From positions 186,001 through 250,000 of the forward strand of contig NZ_NISY01000003.1 of the NCBI RefSeq assembly GCF_007595705.1: DNA of 64,000 bases. Direction: 5' to 3'. A program made the translations under genes and the position numbers. Below, in pieces: positions 1 through 8,921 of the stretch. Position 1 is the first letter of the stretch, and each line of letters begins with the position of its first letter. The DNA comes from Streptomyces sp. SAJ15 (GTDB lineage: Bacteria; Actinomycetota; Actinomycetes; Streptomycetales; Streptomycetaceae). Below the pieces are notes generated by a model, which was given only the letters and a program-made list of their open reading frames with translations, ran no database searches and was not told the DNA's origin.

Positions 1-542
1 GTGAACACGCCGTCCACATCGGTGTAGATCTCGCACACCGCGGCGTCGAGAGCGGCCGCCAGGGCCACCGCCGTGGTGTCCGAGCCGCCCCGGCCCAGCG
101 TGGTGATGTCCTTGCTGACCTGCGAGACGCCCTGGAAACCGGCCACGATCGCGACCGCGCCCTGCTCGAGCGCGTCCCGAATGCGGCCCGGCGTGACGTC
201 GATGATCCGCGCCTTGTTGTGAACGGCGTCCGTGATGACTCCGGCCTGGCTACCGGTGAACGACAGCGCCTCGTGCCCGAGGTTTTTGATCGCCATCGCC
301 AGCAGAGCCATGGAGATTCGCTCTCCGGCGGTCAGCAGCATGTCGAACTCACGTCCGGCAGGGATCGGAGATACCTGCTCGGCGAGTTCGATCAGCTCGT
401 CCGTCGTGTCGCCCATCGCGGAAACCACGACGACCACCTGGTGGCCGTTCTTCTTGGCTTCGACGATTCGCTTGGCGACGCGCTTGATGCCTTCGGCATC
501 GGCAACGGATGAGCCTCCGTACTTCTGCACGACAAGGCCCAC
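1..542 (-). CDS. lysC: Aspartate kinase (aspartokinase), N-terminal part, cut by window edge
   Basis: Aspartokinase phosphorylates aspartate, the first step of the lysine/threonine/methionine/diaminopimelate branch in the cytoplasm. The reverse strand reads a GTG start followed by VVQKYGGSS, the classic nucleotide-binding opening of the amino-acid kinase fold, and continues through VYTDVDGV-like sequence near position 1-30. About 180 N-terminal codons are inside the window. The regulatory ACT domains and the stop lie outside, so the alpha/beta overlapping arrangement cannot be judged. In actinomycetes the gene usually precedes asd, which would be beyond position 1. Family assignment is secure. 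Confidence 0.93.
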   Translation of the reverse strand, partial: MGLVVQKYGGSSVADAEGIKRVAKRIVEAKKNGHQVVVVVSAMGDTTDELIELAEQVSPIPAGREFDMLLTAGERISMALLAMAIKNLGHEALSFTGSQAGVITDAVHNKARIIDVTPGRIRDALEQGAVAIVAGFQGVSQVSKDITTLGRGGSDTTAVALAAALDAAVCEIYTDVDGVF

Positions 543-861
543 GTGCGCTCCTCGCAAACTGTTAGTAAAGCGGTCGACTCAGTTTAACGAGCGACCAGGA
601 TCCGCCTTCCTGATATCACATAGCGAGACGATTTGCTCACCACATGATCGACGGGGCGCACCCGGCACGCCCCGCACCCGCTCAGCAACGACCCTGCCCG
701 CTGCTCGACCGGGCACACGGAAACGTAATTCAGGTCACAGCGGCCTGGCGCGACGTGGTTCAGGTGACAGCGACCTGGCGCGTGAACGCGCCGATCGGTG
801 CTCGCACGCGCCGATCGGCGCTCGCACGCCCCGCGACGGAGAGCGAGCGCCCCGACCGCTG
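543..861. other. Gene-free stretch upstream of aspartokinase with two tandem duplications
   Basis: No convincing gene. It carries an imperfect tandem copy of about 24 bp (729-752 and 759-782, two mismatches) followed directly by a 20-bp tandem copy (788-807 and 808-827, one mismatch, containing CCGATCGG). The aspartokinase promoter should lie at about 545-600, where the sequence is locally AT-richer. The repeats sit upstream of that promoter, next to the stop of the DUF5063 gene. Confidence 0.6.
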
Positions 862-1527
862 TCACCCCCGCGCGGACCGCATGCCCAGCGGCCCCGCGAT
901 CTCCGCGGCCATGACCCGCCCGGCCTCCTCCTCCAGCGCCTCGTCACCGTCCGGCTCGCTGTCGGTGTCCAGTCCGTCGAGCTCGTCCAACGGGCTGTCC
1001 AGCCGCACATGGGCGACCAGGGACTGGAGCGCGCGCAGCGCGGCCGAGGCGGTGGGGCCCCAGTTGGACAGGTAGGAGAACTGCCACCACCACAGCGCCT
1101 CGGTGACCCGGCCGCCGCGGTAGTGGGCCATACCGTGCCGCAGGTCGGTGATGATGTCGGCCAGGTCGTCGGAGATGCGGCAGGCGACGGGCGCCTTACG
1201 CGGCACGTAGGGGTCGAAGACCTCGGAGTAGACGTCGACGGGGTCGAGCAGGGCGGCGAAGTTCTCCCGCAGCTCGTCGACGTCGGGCTCCGGGCCCACG
1301 TCGGGCTCGTACCGCTCGTCGGGGACGATGTCCTCGTGCGCGCCCAGCCGCCCGCCGGCCAGGAGCAGTTGGGAGATCTCCAACAGCAGGAAGGGGACAG
1401 CGCTGTCCGGCTCGTCGCCCTTCGCGACCTCGGTGACCGCGACGATGAAGCTCTCGATCTGGTCGGCGATCTGAACCGCGAAGTCGTCGGGGTTCTGGTG
1501 AGTGTCGTGCAGGGTTGCGTCAGACAT
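862..1527 (-). CDS. DUF5063 domain-containing protein
   Basis: A 221-residue acidic protein of the DUF5063 family, commonly encoded beside recR in Streptomyces; its biochemical role is unknown to me. Start chosen at the ATG at 1527 (MSDATLHD) because AAGGGAGA lies just upstream; an ATG at 1560 would extend it by 11 residues into recR. The start overlaps the end of recR by 8 bp, so the two are very likely one transcript with coupled translation. No signal peptide or membrane segment; composition suggests a soluble helical protein. Confidence 0.82.
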   Translation of the reverse strand: MSDATLHDTHQNPDDFAVQIADQIESFIVAVTEVAKGDEPDSAVPFLLLEISQLLLAGGRLGAHEDIVPDERYEPDVGPEPDVDELRENFAALLDPVDVYSEVFDPYVPRKAPVACRISDDLADIITDLRHGMAHYRGGRVTEALWWWQFSYLSNWGPTASAALRALQSLVAHVRLDSPLDELDGLDTDSEPDGDEALEEEAGRVMAAEIAGPLGMRSARG

Positions 1528-2119
1528 CGAGAAGTCTTCTCCCTTCGAAGGCCCGACCAAGGGTCACCTCGTCCGCGTACTCCAGGTCGCCGCCGACCGG
1601 CAGGCCGCTGGCCAGGCGGGTGACCTTCAAGCCCATGGGCTTGATCATGCGCGCGAGGTACGTGGCGGTGGCCTCCCCCTCCAGATTGGGGTCCGTGGCC
1701 AGGATCAGCTCGGTGACGGTGCCGTCCGCCAGCCGGCCGAGCAGCTCCCTGATCCGCAGGTCGTCCGGGCCCACGCCCTCGATGGGGCTGATCGCCCCGC
1801 CGAGCACGTGGTACCGGCCGCGGAACTCCCGGGTGCGCTCGATGGCGACGACGTCCTTCGGCTCCTCCACCACACAGATGACGGCCGGGTCGCGGCGCGG
1901 GTCGAGACAGACCCGGCACTGCTCGGCCTCGGCGACGTTGCCGCACACGACGCAGAACCGGACCTTCGCCTTCACCTCGGTGAGCGCGTGCGCCAGCCGG
2001 CGGACGTCGGCGGGGTCGGCCTGCAGGATGTGGAAGGCGATCCGCTGCGCGCTCTTGGGACCGACGCCGGGCAGCCTGCCCAGCTCGTCGATGAGGTCCT
2101 GGACCACGCCTTCGTACAC
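1520..2119 (-). CDS. recR: Recombination mediator protein RecR
   Basis: RecR works with RecO and RecF to load RecA on gapped DNA. The 199-residue length is normal. Visible in order: an N-terminal helix-hairpin-helix ([13 protein letters not shown], about residues 15-28), a four-cysteine zinc motif (CVVCG...CRVC, about residues 56-72), then a TOPRIM domain with the acidic [11 protein letters not shown] stretch near 150. It sits between the YbaB gene and DUF5063, the usual Streptomyces order with dnaX upstream, giving a dnaX-ybaB-recR recombination/replication group. Confidence 0.97.
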   Translation of the reverse strand: MYEGVVQDLIDELGRLPGVGPKSAQRIAFHILQADPADVRRLAHALTEVKAKVRFCVVCGNVAEAEQCRVCLDPRRDPAVICVVEEPKDVVAIERTREFRGRYHVLGGAISPIEGVGPDDLRIRELLGRLADGTVTELILATDPNLEGEATATYLARMIKPMGLKVTRLASGLPVGGDLEYADEVTLGRAFEGRRLLDV

Positions 2120-2303
2120 GGAACGCTCTCCTTAGTGGGACGTCTGGGCGACTGTCGGGCGCCGGGGTGACGCCCGTGGGAAGCCCGCGGAACGTCCGGG
2201 GGACGCCGACCTTACGGGCTCTCGTACGGCTTGCTCACGGCTGCCGTACGCGGCTCACGACCGGCTCCCGGCCGCTCCCCGGCCGCCGCGGCTGCCCTGG
2301 GGC

Positions 2304-2636
2304 TCAGAACGGCAGGCCGGGCATGCCGCCGAGGCCCTGGGCGAGCGGGCCGAGCTTCGTCTGCTGGAGTTCGTGGGCCGCCTGGTTGGCGTCCCGAACG
2401 GCGGCGACGATCAGATCCGCGAGGGTCTCGGTGTCCTCCGGGTCCACCGCCTTCGGGTCGATGACCAGGTCGCGGAGCTCACCGGCGCCGGTCACGGTCG
2501 CCTTCACCAGGCCGCCGCCGGCCGAACCCTCGACCGGGGTCTCCGCCAGCTCCTGCTGAGCGGCGGCGAGGTCCTGCTGCATCTTCTGAGCCTGCTGAAG
2601 CAGCTGCTGCATGTTGGGCTGGCCACCGGGGATCAC
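2304..2636 (-). CDS. YbaB/EbfC family nucleoid-associated protein
   Basis: Small DNA-binding protein that coats or bends DNA, almost always linked to dnaX and recR. The core [19 protein letters not shown] begins a long N-terminal helix, followed by the beta-strand [15 protein letters not shown] and a C-terminal helix. Start set at the GTG at 2636 (reading [11 protein letters not shown]) because AGGAG lies a few bases upstream and homologues begin with the same short Pro/Gly lead. The longer ATG at 2726 would add 30 atypical residues. Confidence 0.93.
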   Translation of the reverse strand: MIPGGQPNMQQLLQQAQKMQQDLAAAQQELAETPVEGSAGGGLVKATVTGAGELRDLVIDPKAVDPEDTETLADLIVAAVRDANQAAHELQQTKLGPLAQGLGGMPGLPF

Positions 2637-2987
2637 GAGTGCGCTCCTGGCTGTCGAGGGAGGCTCTGCTGCCGTCCGTCCGTGTTCTTCATTCCGATAG
2701 CCCGAGCCTACGTGCTGAGGGGACACCGCGCGCTACCCCGGTGGTGGGAGGAGTTCCGCTCTTTCTCGTCCCCGTCTCCGAGGTGGTCTCGTCTTCTCCG
2801 CGGGCTTGCCTCGGGCGCTGGCTCGTCTCCGACGCGGTCCACGGCGTGCCGGCTCCACGCCACCCCTCCGCGCCAGCGTCGATCAGCGACGGGTTCCGCA
2901 GCAGCGGATTCGGCGGCGGCGAGCGGACGTCGGCGGCGCGGCGCCCGTGGCCGAGCCGGGCGCCGGGGGGGGGCCGCCCCGACCGTG
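2637..2987. other. Gene-free stretch between ybaB and dnaX
   Basis: About 350 bp without a supportable gene on either strand. The half near 2640-2760 is where the ybaB promoter or processing site would lie. The rest is GC-rich and ends in a run of eight to nine Gs at about 2965-2975, beside the dnaX stop. I see no clear hairpin terminator. Confidence 0.5.
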
Positions 2988-5411
2988 CTACTCGTTGGCG
3001 ATCTCCTCGACCACCGTCGCGCCGAGCTCGCGGACGATCAGCTCGTGGCCGCTGAGCGCGGACTCGTCGAGGTCCGGGTCGTCCTCCTCCGGGATGTCGT
3101 CCTCGGGCGCGACCGGCGGGGGCTCCGGCTCGCGGTAGGCCGGCGAGGCGGCGGGACCGGCAGAACCGCCGGGACCGCCGAGACCGGCCGCCGCGGACGG
3201 CGCGGGTCGTCCGGAGGCGGGGCCGGAGGCGGCGGGAGCGGACGGGCCGCTCGGCGCCTGGGGAGCCGGGGCGGGCGCCGGAGGGGCGGCCTGCGGCCGG
3301 GGCGCGGCCGGAGCGCCGAAGCCGCCGCCCGCACCGCCGAAGCCGCCGCCGGGGGCCGCGCCGGGGCCGGCGAAGCCGCCCGCCCCGCCGAAGCCGCCCG
3401 CGCCGCCGGAGCCACCGGCCGGCTGGCCGGCGCCGCCCGAGGGGTCGACGATCGCCTCGACCCGCCACTGCACGCCGTACTGCTCGCTGAGCGCCTGTCG
3501 CAGCACGTCCTCGCTGCCGCCGTTGACGAAGCTGTCGCGGGCGCCGGAGTTGGAGAAGCCGACCTGGAGCGTGGTGCCGTCGAAGCCGGAGACGTGCGCG
3601 TTCTGGCTGAGCAGGATCCAGGTGAAGCGGCGGCGGTTCTTCACCGCCTCCAGGATGTCGGGCCACATCTGCCGCACCTGCATGGCGCCCTGGGCGGCCG
3701 CGGCAGAGGGGGCGGTGGCCTGGGCCGGGGCCTGGGCGGGGGCCTGCGGCGACACGGGAGCGGCGGGGCCGCCGGGGGCGGGCGCGGCGGGGGCCGGCTG
3801 TCCCGGCGCGGCCGCCGTGGGCCAGCCACCGGGCCGCCGGGGCTCGGCGGCGGCCGACCCGGCCCCCTGGCCGGGCGCGGCGGCCGCGGGCCACGCGCCG
3901 GGGCGCGCCCCGGCAGGCTGGGCCGGCGGGGCGGACGGGGCCGGAGCGCCGGGCGCCGGGGCGGAGGCGGCCGGCGCACTGGGCACCGGGGCGGGCGTGG
4001 CGGGCTGCTCGACGGGCGGCTGCGGAGCCGCGTGCGGAGCCTCGGGGGCGGCGGGCTGGACCGCGGCGGCCGGGGGGGCCGCCGCGGGGGCCGTCACAGG
4101 GGTGGGCGCCGGGGCGCCGGGGCCGGCGGCCATGGCGGCGCGGGCGGCGGCGGGACCCGAGGGTCCGGTGAGCGGCGCGTGGGCGTCCGGCCCCGGCACG
4201 TACCCCATGGGCGGGCCGGCGGCGGCGCCTCCGCCGCCCAGACCGGCGACGGCGGCGCCGCGCTCCAGCCGCTCCAGGCGGGCCTGCACCGACCGCTCGT
4301 CGTCGAAGGCCGCGGGCAGCAGCACCCGGGCACAGATCAGTTCCAGCTGGAGCCGCGGCGAGGTGGCGCCGCGCATCTCGGTGAGGCCCTCGTTGACCAG
4401 GTCGGCCGCGCGGCTGAGCTCCGAGCCGCCGAAGACGGACGCCTGGGCCTGCATCCGCTCGACGACGTCGGCCGGGGCGTCGATCAGCCCCTTCTCGGCG
4501 GCGTCCGGGACGGCGGCCAGGATCACCAGGTCGCGCAGCCGCTCCAGCAGGTCCGCGACGAAGCGCCGGGGGTCGTTGCCGCCCTCGATGACGCGGTCCA
4601 CGACCTCGAACGCCGCCGCGCCGTCGCCCGCCGCGAAGGCGTCCACGACGGCGTCGAGCAGCGAGCCGTCCGTGTAGCCGAGCAGGGACGTCGCCATGGC
4701 GTACGTCACACCGTCCTCGGCGGCGCCGGCCAGCAGCTGGTCCATCACGGACATGGAGTCACGCACCGACCCGGCGCCGGCCCGCACGACCAACGGCAGC
4801 ACGCCGTCCTCGACCGGGATGGCCTCGCGCTCGCAGACCGCGCCGAGGTACTCGCGCAGCGTGCCGGGCGGCACCAGCCGGAACGGGTAGTGGTGCGTGC
4901 GCGACCGGATGGTGCCGATGACCTTCTCCGGCTCGGTGGTCGCGAAGATGAACTTGAGGTGCTCCGGCGGCTCCTCGACCACCTTCAGCAGGGCGTTGAA
5001 GCCCGCCGAGGTGACCATGTGCGCCTCGTCGATGATGTAGATCTTGTACCGACTGGAGGCCGGTCCGAAGAACGCCTTCTCGCGCAGCTCACGGGCGTCG
5101 TCCACGCCACCGTGGGACGCCGCGTCGATCTCGATCACATCGATCGAGCCCGGCCCGTTCCGCGCCAGGTCACGACAGGACTGGCACTCCCCGCACGGCG
5201 TCGGCGTCGGCCCCTGCTCGCAGTTGAGACAGCGGGCCAGGATGCGGGCGCTGGTCGTCTTGCCACAGCCGCGCGGCCCGCTGAACAGGTACGCGTGATT
5301 GACCCGGTTGTTCCGCAGCGCCTGCTGCAGCGGGGTGGTGACATGCTCCTGCCCGATGACCTCGGCGAAGGTCTCCGGGCGGTAGCGGCGGTAAAGCGCG
5401 AGAGACGACAC
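2988..5411 (-). CDS. dnaX: DNA polymerase III subunits gamma and tau
   Basis: Clamp-loader ATPase of the replicative polymerase. From the GTG at 5411 (reading SSLALYRRYRPETF, the family's standard beginning) the protein has about 807 residues. AAA+ features are clear: Walker A GPRGCGKTTSA near residue 45, a four-cysteine zinc site (CLNC...CGECQSC), Walker B DEAH and sensor arginines. Roughly residues 400-640 and 700-790 are Pro/Ala/Gly-rich linker, typical of actinomycete tau, around a folded segment starting at MWPDILEAVKNRRRFTW. The longer reading to 5531 would run through the SRP RNA and is rejected. Confidence 0.96.
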   Translation of the reverse strand: MSSLALYRRYRPETFAEVIGQEHVTTPLQQALRNNRVNHAYLFSGPRGCGKTTSARILARCLNCEQGPTPTPCGECQSCRDLARNGPGSIDVIEIDAASHGGVDDARELREKAFFGPASSRYKIYIIDEAHMVTSAGFNALLKVVEEPPEHLKFIFATTEPEKVIGTIRSRTHHYPFRLVPPGTLREYLGAVCEREAIPVEDGVLPLVVRAGAGSVRDSMSVMDQLLAGAAEDGVTYAMATSLLGYTDGSLLDAVVDAFAAGDGAAAFEVVDRVIEGGNDPRRFVADLLERLRDLVILAAVPDAAEKGLIDAPADVVERMQAQASVFGGSELSRAADLVNEGLTEMRGATSPRLQLELICARVLLPAAFDDERSVQARLERLERGAAVAGLGGGGAAAGPPMGYVPGPDAHAPLTGPSGPAAARAAMAAGPGAPAPTPVTAPAAAPPAAAVQPAAPEAPHAAPQPPVEQPATPAPVPSAPAASAPAPGAPAPSAPPAQPAGARPGAWPAAAAPGQGAGSAAAEPRRPGGWPTAAAPGQPAPAAPAPGGPAAPVSPQAPAQAPAQATAPSAAAAQGAMQVRQMWPDILEAVKNRRRFTWILLSQNAHVSGFDGTTLQVGFSNSGARDSFVNGGSEDVLRQALSEQYGVQWRVEAIVDPSGGAGQPAGGSGGAGGFGGAGGFAGPGAAPGGGFGGAGGGFGAPAAPRPQAAPPAPAPAPQAPSGPSAPAASGPASGRPAPSAAAGLGGPGGSAGPAASPAYREPEPPPVAPEDDIPEEDDPDLDESALSGHELIVRELGATVVEEIANE

Positions 5412-5516
5412 GCATACGACGATATCGGGGCCCACCGACAAGTGGCTCCCGTCACAGCGAACCCGCCAGCCACGACCCGCCGCCCGCCCCGCGGGAAACC
5501 CGCTCCCCCAACGCAA

Positions 5517-5612
5517 GCGCCCCTCACGCACCCGCCAGAGCCCACCTACCCTTGCTGCCTTCCGGCCCTGGGGGAGTTCAGTGAGATAGCGCCACGTGAG
5601 GGGCTGCCCCCC
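5517..5612 (-). ncRNA. ffs: Signal recognition particle 4.5S-type RNA
   Basis: On the minus strand the sequence contains the invariant SRP domain IV core GGGCCGGAAGGCAGCAAGG (about 5553-5571) with its asymmetric loop, and the outer ends CCCCTCACG (about 5593-5603) and CGTGAGGGG (about 5519-5527) pair to close the rod. Size is about 95 nt, the short actinomycete form. It lies upstream of dnaX, a position conserved in Streptomyces. Exact ends are estimated from the terminal pairing. Confidence 0.9.
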
Positions 5613-5681
5613 ACCCTAGCGGATCGGAGCCGTGAGGAACGAGTTCGCGAGCACTGCTTCTGGTCTTGTATTGTTTGCGGC

Positions 5682-5769
5682 GGAGGATTCGCCTAGAGGC
5701 CTAGGGCGCACGCTTGGAAAGCGTGTTGGGGGCAACCCCTCACGAGTTCGAATCTCGTATCCTCCGCCA
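5682..5769 (+). tRNA. tRNA-Ser (anticodon GGA), CCA encoded
   Basis: Acceptor arm GGAGGAT pairs with ATCCTCC, the anticodon loop reads CTTGGAAAG, a long variable arm (TGTTGGGGGCAACCCCTCA) follows as expected for class II serine tRNA, and the T-arm carries GTTCGAATC. The 3' CCA (5767-5769) is encoded. A strong hairpin terminator follows directly. Confidence 0.97.
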
Positions 5770-5773
5770 GCTC

Positions 5774-5807
5774 AGAGGGCTGGACCGCTCCGGCGGTCCA
5801 GCCCTCT
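5774..5807 (+). terminator. Hairpin terminator after tRNA-Ser(GGA)
   Basis: Perfect 15-bp inverted repeat (5774-5788 with 5793-5807, arms AGAGGGCTGGACCGC) with a four-base loop, 4 bp after the tRNA CCA end. No T-run, as is usual in Streptomyces. Confidence 0.85.
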
Positions 5808-6007
5808 GGCGTTTCTCCGCCGTAGTTTCCGCCTCGGCCTCCGCCTCGGCTCCGGGCGCGCCTCCGGCGCGGACCCCCGGGCTCCCATACCATGATCGCG
5901 CCCGCCGCGACACCGGAGACCAGCGGGAGGCACCGCCCCTACGGTGTGACGCGTGTCACACGGTCGCCCGTCTGTCTCGTACGCCCGCGTCCGCCGGGCT
6001 CCCACGT

Positions 6008-6643
6008 TCAGCAGGCGCAGGAGATGCCCGAGCGCGGGGCGGTCAGGTCGTCGACCGGGCGCTGGTCGGTGCCCTGGGCCGTCTCGTGCGGGAAGCCCTC
6101 GCGCACCCAGTACTCGAAGCCGCCGATCATCTCCTTGACCCGGTAGCCGAGCCGGGCGAAGGTGAGGGCGGCGCGGGTGGCGCCGTTGCAGCCGGGTCCC
6201 CAGCAGTAGGTCACCACGGTCGCCGAGGGGTCGATCAGCTCGGCGGCGCGTTCGGCGATCTCCGCGGTGGGGAGGTGCACGGCGCCGGGGATGTGTCCCT
6301 GCGCCCAGGCGGCGTCGCTGCGGGAGTCGACCACGACCACCCCGGGGACGCCGGCGAGGAGGTCGGCGCGCACATCGGAGACGTCGGTCTCGAAGGCCAG
6401 CCGGGCGGCGTAGTGGGCGGCGGCCTCGGCGGGCGCGGCGGCGGGGACCTTCAGAACGGCGCTGACGATCCCGGTGGCGGACAGGGCAGAAGGGGCGGCT
6501 GGGGCGGAAGGGGCGGCTGCGACGGACCGCGCGGCCTCGGCGGACGGGGCGGGGACGGCGGACCGCGCGGCCTCGGCGGACGGGGCGGAAGGGGCGGCTG
6601 GGGCGGACGGGGTGGCCTCGGGGGACGGGGCGGCGGCGGGCAT
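6008..6643 (-). CDS. Rhodanese-like domain protein with Ala/Ser/Pro-rich N-terminus
   Basis: A 211-residue protein. The C-terminal two thirds is a single rhodanese domain: VVDSRSDAAWAQGHIPGAVHLP, then the active-site loop TYCWGPGCNGATRAA, in which the Cys of YCWGPGC is the likely persulfide carrier. The first 55 residues are low complexity (repeated APSAEAARS/APSAPAAPS), encoded by short tandem repeats at about 6480-6640. The ATG at 6643 is preceded by AAGGAG at ideal distance, so the repeat tail is probably translated. It lies 143 bp downstream of the DJ-1/AraC regulator on the same strand and may be its target. Confidence 0.85.
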   Translation of the reverse strand: MPAAAPSPEATPSAPAAPSAPSAEAARSAVPAPSAEAARSVAAAPSAPAAPSALSATGIVSAVLKVPAAAPAEAAAHYAARLAFETDVSDVRADLLAGVPGVVVVDSRSDAAWAQGHIPGAVHLPTAEIAERAAELIDPSATVVTYCWGPGCNGATRAALTFARLGYRVKEMIGGFEYWVREGFPHETAQGTDQRPVDDLTAPRSGISCAC

Positions 6644-6786
6644 CTGCGTGCTCCTTGCGTGTCGTGCGGGGTGGGAACGGCGGCGATGGTGGTGGTCCGC
6701 GCCGGCCGGGTGCTCCCCCGCTCGGCGATGACTCCATCCTCCGGGCCCCGCTCCCGCCTCACGAGTGGCGTGAACGCCGCCCTTCG

Positions 6787-7803
6787 TCAAGATCCCGCCA
6801 GTCGGATCCCCGGTCCGGGCGGCCCCGCCGGGCCGGGCACCCGGGTGAACGCCCTCCGGTAGGCGGTCGGCGTCGTCCGCATCTGCCGGGTGAAGTGGTG
6901 GCGGTATGTGGCCGTGCTGTCGAAGCCGACGGCGGTGGCGATCTCGTCGATCGACCCCTCGCCCGACTCCAGCAGCGGCAGGCTCGCCGCCACCCGCTGC
7001 GAGATGACCCAGCGCATCGGGCTGACCCCGTTCCGGCGGGCGAAGTGCCGCAGGTAGGAGCGCTCCGACATGCTGGCGGCGCGGGCCAGGGCGGGCACCG
7101 AGAGCGGGGTGTGCAGCCGGCGCAGCGCCCAGGCCATGCTCCGCGCCACGCCGTCGTCCTCCTCGCCGATCGGGCGCACCGCCGCCTCGATGAACTGCGC
7201 CTGTCCGCCCTCGCGGTGGGGCGGCACCACGAAGCGACGGGCCACGGTGTTGGCGACGGCGGCGCCGTGGTCGGCGCGGACCAGATAGAGGCACAGGTCG
7301 ATGCCGGCGGCGCTGCCGGCGCTGGTGAGCACGTCGCCGTTGTCGACGTAGAGCACGTCCGGGTCGACCTCGATGTCCGGATGGCGCTCGGCGAGGGTGC
7401 GGGCGTACAGCCAGTGGGTGGTGGCCCGGCGACCGTCCAGCAGCCCGGTCGCGGCGAGCGCGAAGGTGCCCGAGCAGATCGACACCAGCCGGGCCCCGCG
7501 GGCGTGCGCCCGCAGCAGCGCGTCCACCAGGGCAGGGGAGACCGCGCCGCCCGCGCGGGGCACGCCCGGCACGATCACCGTGTCGGCGGCCGCCAGCGCG
7601 TCCAGACCGTGCTCGGCGCGGAGCGAGAACCCGCCGATCGCGCGCAGGTCGCGGCCGGGCTCCTCCGCGCAGACCCGCAGCTCGTACCAGGGCAGTTCCC
7701 CGAGCTCGGGCCGGGCGAGCCCGAATACCTCCACCACCACACCGAGTTCGAACGGCGCCATTCCGTCGAAGGCCAGCACCGCCACCACGTGCGACTTCGC
7801 CAT
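6787..7803 (-). CDS. GlxA-family transcriptional regulator (DJ-1/PfpI plus AraC HTH)
   Basis: 338 residues. Residues 1-175 form a class I glutamine amidotransferase-like domain with the nucleophile elbow SICSGTFA (Cys110); residues about 225-325 are a double helix-turn-helix of the AraC/XylS type (ASMSERSYLRHFARRNG... and ...IATAVGFDSTATYRHHFTRQM). Such proteins sense a small ligand and regulate adjacent genes; the ligand here is unknown. The nearby rhodanese gene downstream on the same strand is the obvious candidate target. Confidence 0.92.
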   Translation of the reverse strand: MAKSHVVAVLAFDGMAPFELGVVVEVFGLARPELGELPWYELRVCAEEPGRDLRAIGGFSLRAEHGLDALAAADTVIVPGVPRAGGAVSPALVDALLRAHARGARLVSICSGTFALAATGLLDGRRATTHWLYARTLAERHPDIEVDPDVLYVDNGDVLTSAGSAAGIDLCLYLVRADHGAAVANTVARRFVVPPHREGGQAQFIEAAVRPIGEEDDGVARSMAWALRRLHTPLSVPALARAASMSERSYLRHFARRNGVSPMRWVISQRVAASLPLLESGEGSIDEIATAVGFDSTATYRHHFTRQMRTTPTAYRRAFTRVPGPAGPPGPGIRLAGS

Positions 7804-7892
7804 GGCCGGATCTTAATGAGAGGGAGGGTTCCGTCGGGCGCCGGGCGCATGACCGACGGCTGCCCGGTGATACGAGCAATGAGGTGAGTGTC

Positions 7893-8216
7893 ATGCCCAG
7901 AGGTTCCAGCCCCAAGCGCGAGCGACAGTACGAGCACATCAAGGAGAGCGCGGAGGACCGGGGCGAGAGTGAGAAGCGGGCCAAGGAGATCGCCGCCCGC
8001 ACGGTGAACAAGGAGCGGGCCCGGGCGGGCGAATCCAAGACCGCCAGCCCGCTTTCCCTTGAGGACATGTCCTCCGGGAAGCGCGGCGGCCAGCGCTCCG
8101 GCAGGGGCGCGCAGGGTCCGACGTACGACCAGCTGTACGCCGAGGCCCAGCGGCGCAACGTCGAGGGCCGCTCGCACATGAACAAGGAACAGCTCAAGCG
8201 GGCCCTCGGCAAATGA
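7893..8216 (+). CDS. Small basic protein, DUF7218/Rho-N-like
   Basis: 107 residues, highly charged. The N-terminal half is Lys/Arg/Glu-rich and disordered; the C-terminus (YDQLYAEAQRRNVEGRSHMNKEQLKRAL) looks like the Rho N-terminal/SAP-type helical fold, so nucleic-acid binding is plausible. Homologues in Streptomyces are often labelled plasmid stabilization proteins without evidence. ATG at 7893 chosen with GAGGTG just upstream; a GTG at 7884 is the alternative. It ends in ATGA overlap with the next gene, so the two are translationally coupled. Confidence 0.75.
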   Translation: MPRGSSPKRERQYEHIKESAEDRGESEKRAKEIAARTVNKERARAGESKTASPLSLEDMSSGKRGGQRSGRGAQGPTYDQLYAEAQRRNVEGRSHMNKEQLKRALGK

Positions 8217-8689
8217 CCCAGCGCAGGGGGAGGGACGAGACGGACGACGAGCGCGCCGACCGCATGTGGGGCGACCTCCTCCAGGAGGTCCGGGTGGCCC
8301 AGACCGGCGTCCAGGTGCTGTTCGCCTTCCTCCTCGCCGTCGTCTTCACCCCGCGCTACGAGCAGCTGAGCCAGACCGACCAGACGATCTACATCGTCAC
8401 CGTGGTGCTGGGCGCGGCGACGACCGGGGCGCTGATCGGCCCGGTCTCCTTCCACCGCCTCGTCTCCGGCCGCCGCATCAAGCCGGAGACGGTGCGGTGG
8501 GCGCACCGGCTGACCAACATCGGGCTGGTGCTGCTGCTGGGCACGATGGTCTCGGCGCTGCTCCTGGTGCTGCGGGTGGCCGCCCACAACGCCTTCGTGC
8601 CGTGGATCGTCGGCCTGGTCTTTCTCTGGTACGTGCTGTGCTGGTACGTGCTGCCGCTGTGGGCCCGGTACCGCCACCGGGCGAACTGA
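8213..8689 (+). CDS. DUF6328 family four-helix membrane protein
   Basis: 158 residues with four predicted membrane segments (about residues 33-46, 58-77, 97-120 and 130-150) after a charged cytosolic N-terminus. The ATG overlaps the previous stop by 4 bp. Belongs to an uncharacterised actinobacterial family (DUF6328). A 34-bp piece of its coding sequence (8398-8431) is repeated exactly downstream of the gene at 8839-8872. Confidence 0.82.
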   Translation: MTQRRGRDETDDERADRMWGDLLQEVRVAQTGVQVLFAFLLAVVFTPRYEQLSQTDQTIYIVTVVLGAATTGALIGPVSFHRLVSGRRIKPETVRWAHRLTNIGLVLLLGTMVSALLLVLRVAAHNAFVPWIVGLVFLWYVLCWYVLPLWARYRHRAN

Positions 8690-8704
8690 GCCAGGGGGCG
8701 GACC

Positions 8705-8820
8705 GGGCCACGGGCAGACTGTGCCCGGGGGAACCGAGCCACGGGCGGACTGTGCCCGGGGGAACCGAGCCACGGGCGGACTGAGCCCGGAGGAACCGAG
8801 CCACGGGCGGACCGGGCCGC
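8705..8820. repeat. 31-bp tandem repeat array, hairpin-forming
   Basis: About 3.7 copies of a 31-bp unit: 8705-8735, 8736-8766, 8767-8797 and a partial copy from 8798. Each full unit contains CGGGC(N7)GCCCG or a close variant, so each can fold into a small hairpin. It sits between two convergent genes and could serve as a bidirectional terminator. Confidence 0.8.
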
Positions 8821-8838
8821 CCCCGCGGGTCGCGTCGC

Positions 8839-8872
8839 CACCGTGGTGCTGGGCGCGGCGACGACCGGGGCG
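8839..8872. repeat. 34-bp exact copy of upstream coding sequence
   Basis: Identical over 34 bp to 8398-8431 within the DUF6328 gene, same orientation, 441 bp apart. Not part of any reading frame here; the MFS gene ends just beyond it at 8922. Confidence 0.9.
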
Positions 8873-8921
8873 TCCCAGGCGTGGCGCCGGGACCGCTCGT
8901 CCTCGGCCGGGGTGGGGCCGG

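Noticed and set aside
2373..5696. Very long plus-strand open frame (1107 codons) over dnaX
   Set aside because: Opposite-strand shadow of a GC-rich gene; composition is Gly/Arg repeats and the minus strand encodes a clear DnaX.
8705..8820. 31-bp repeats as a CRISPR array
   Set aside because: Units are contiguous with no unique spacers, and no cas genes are nearby.
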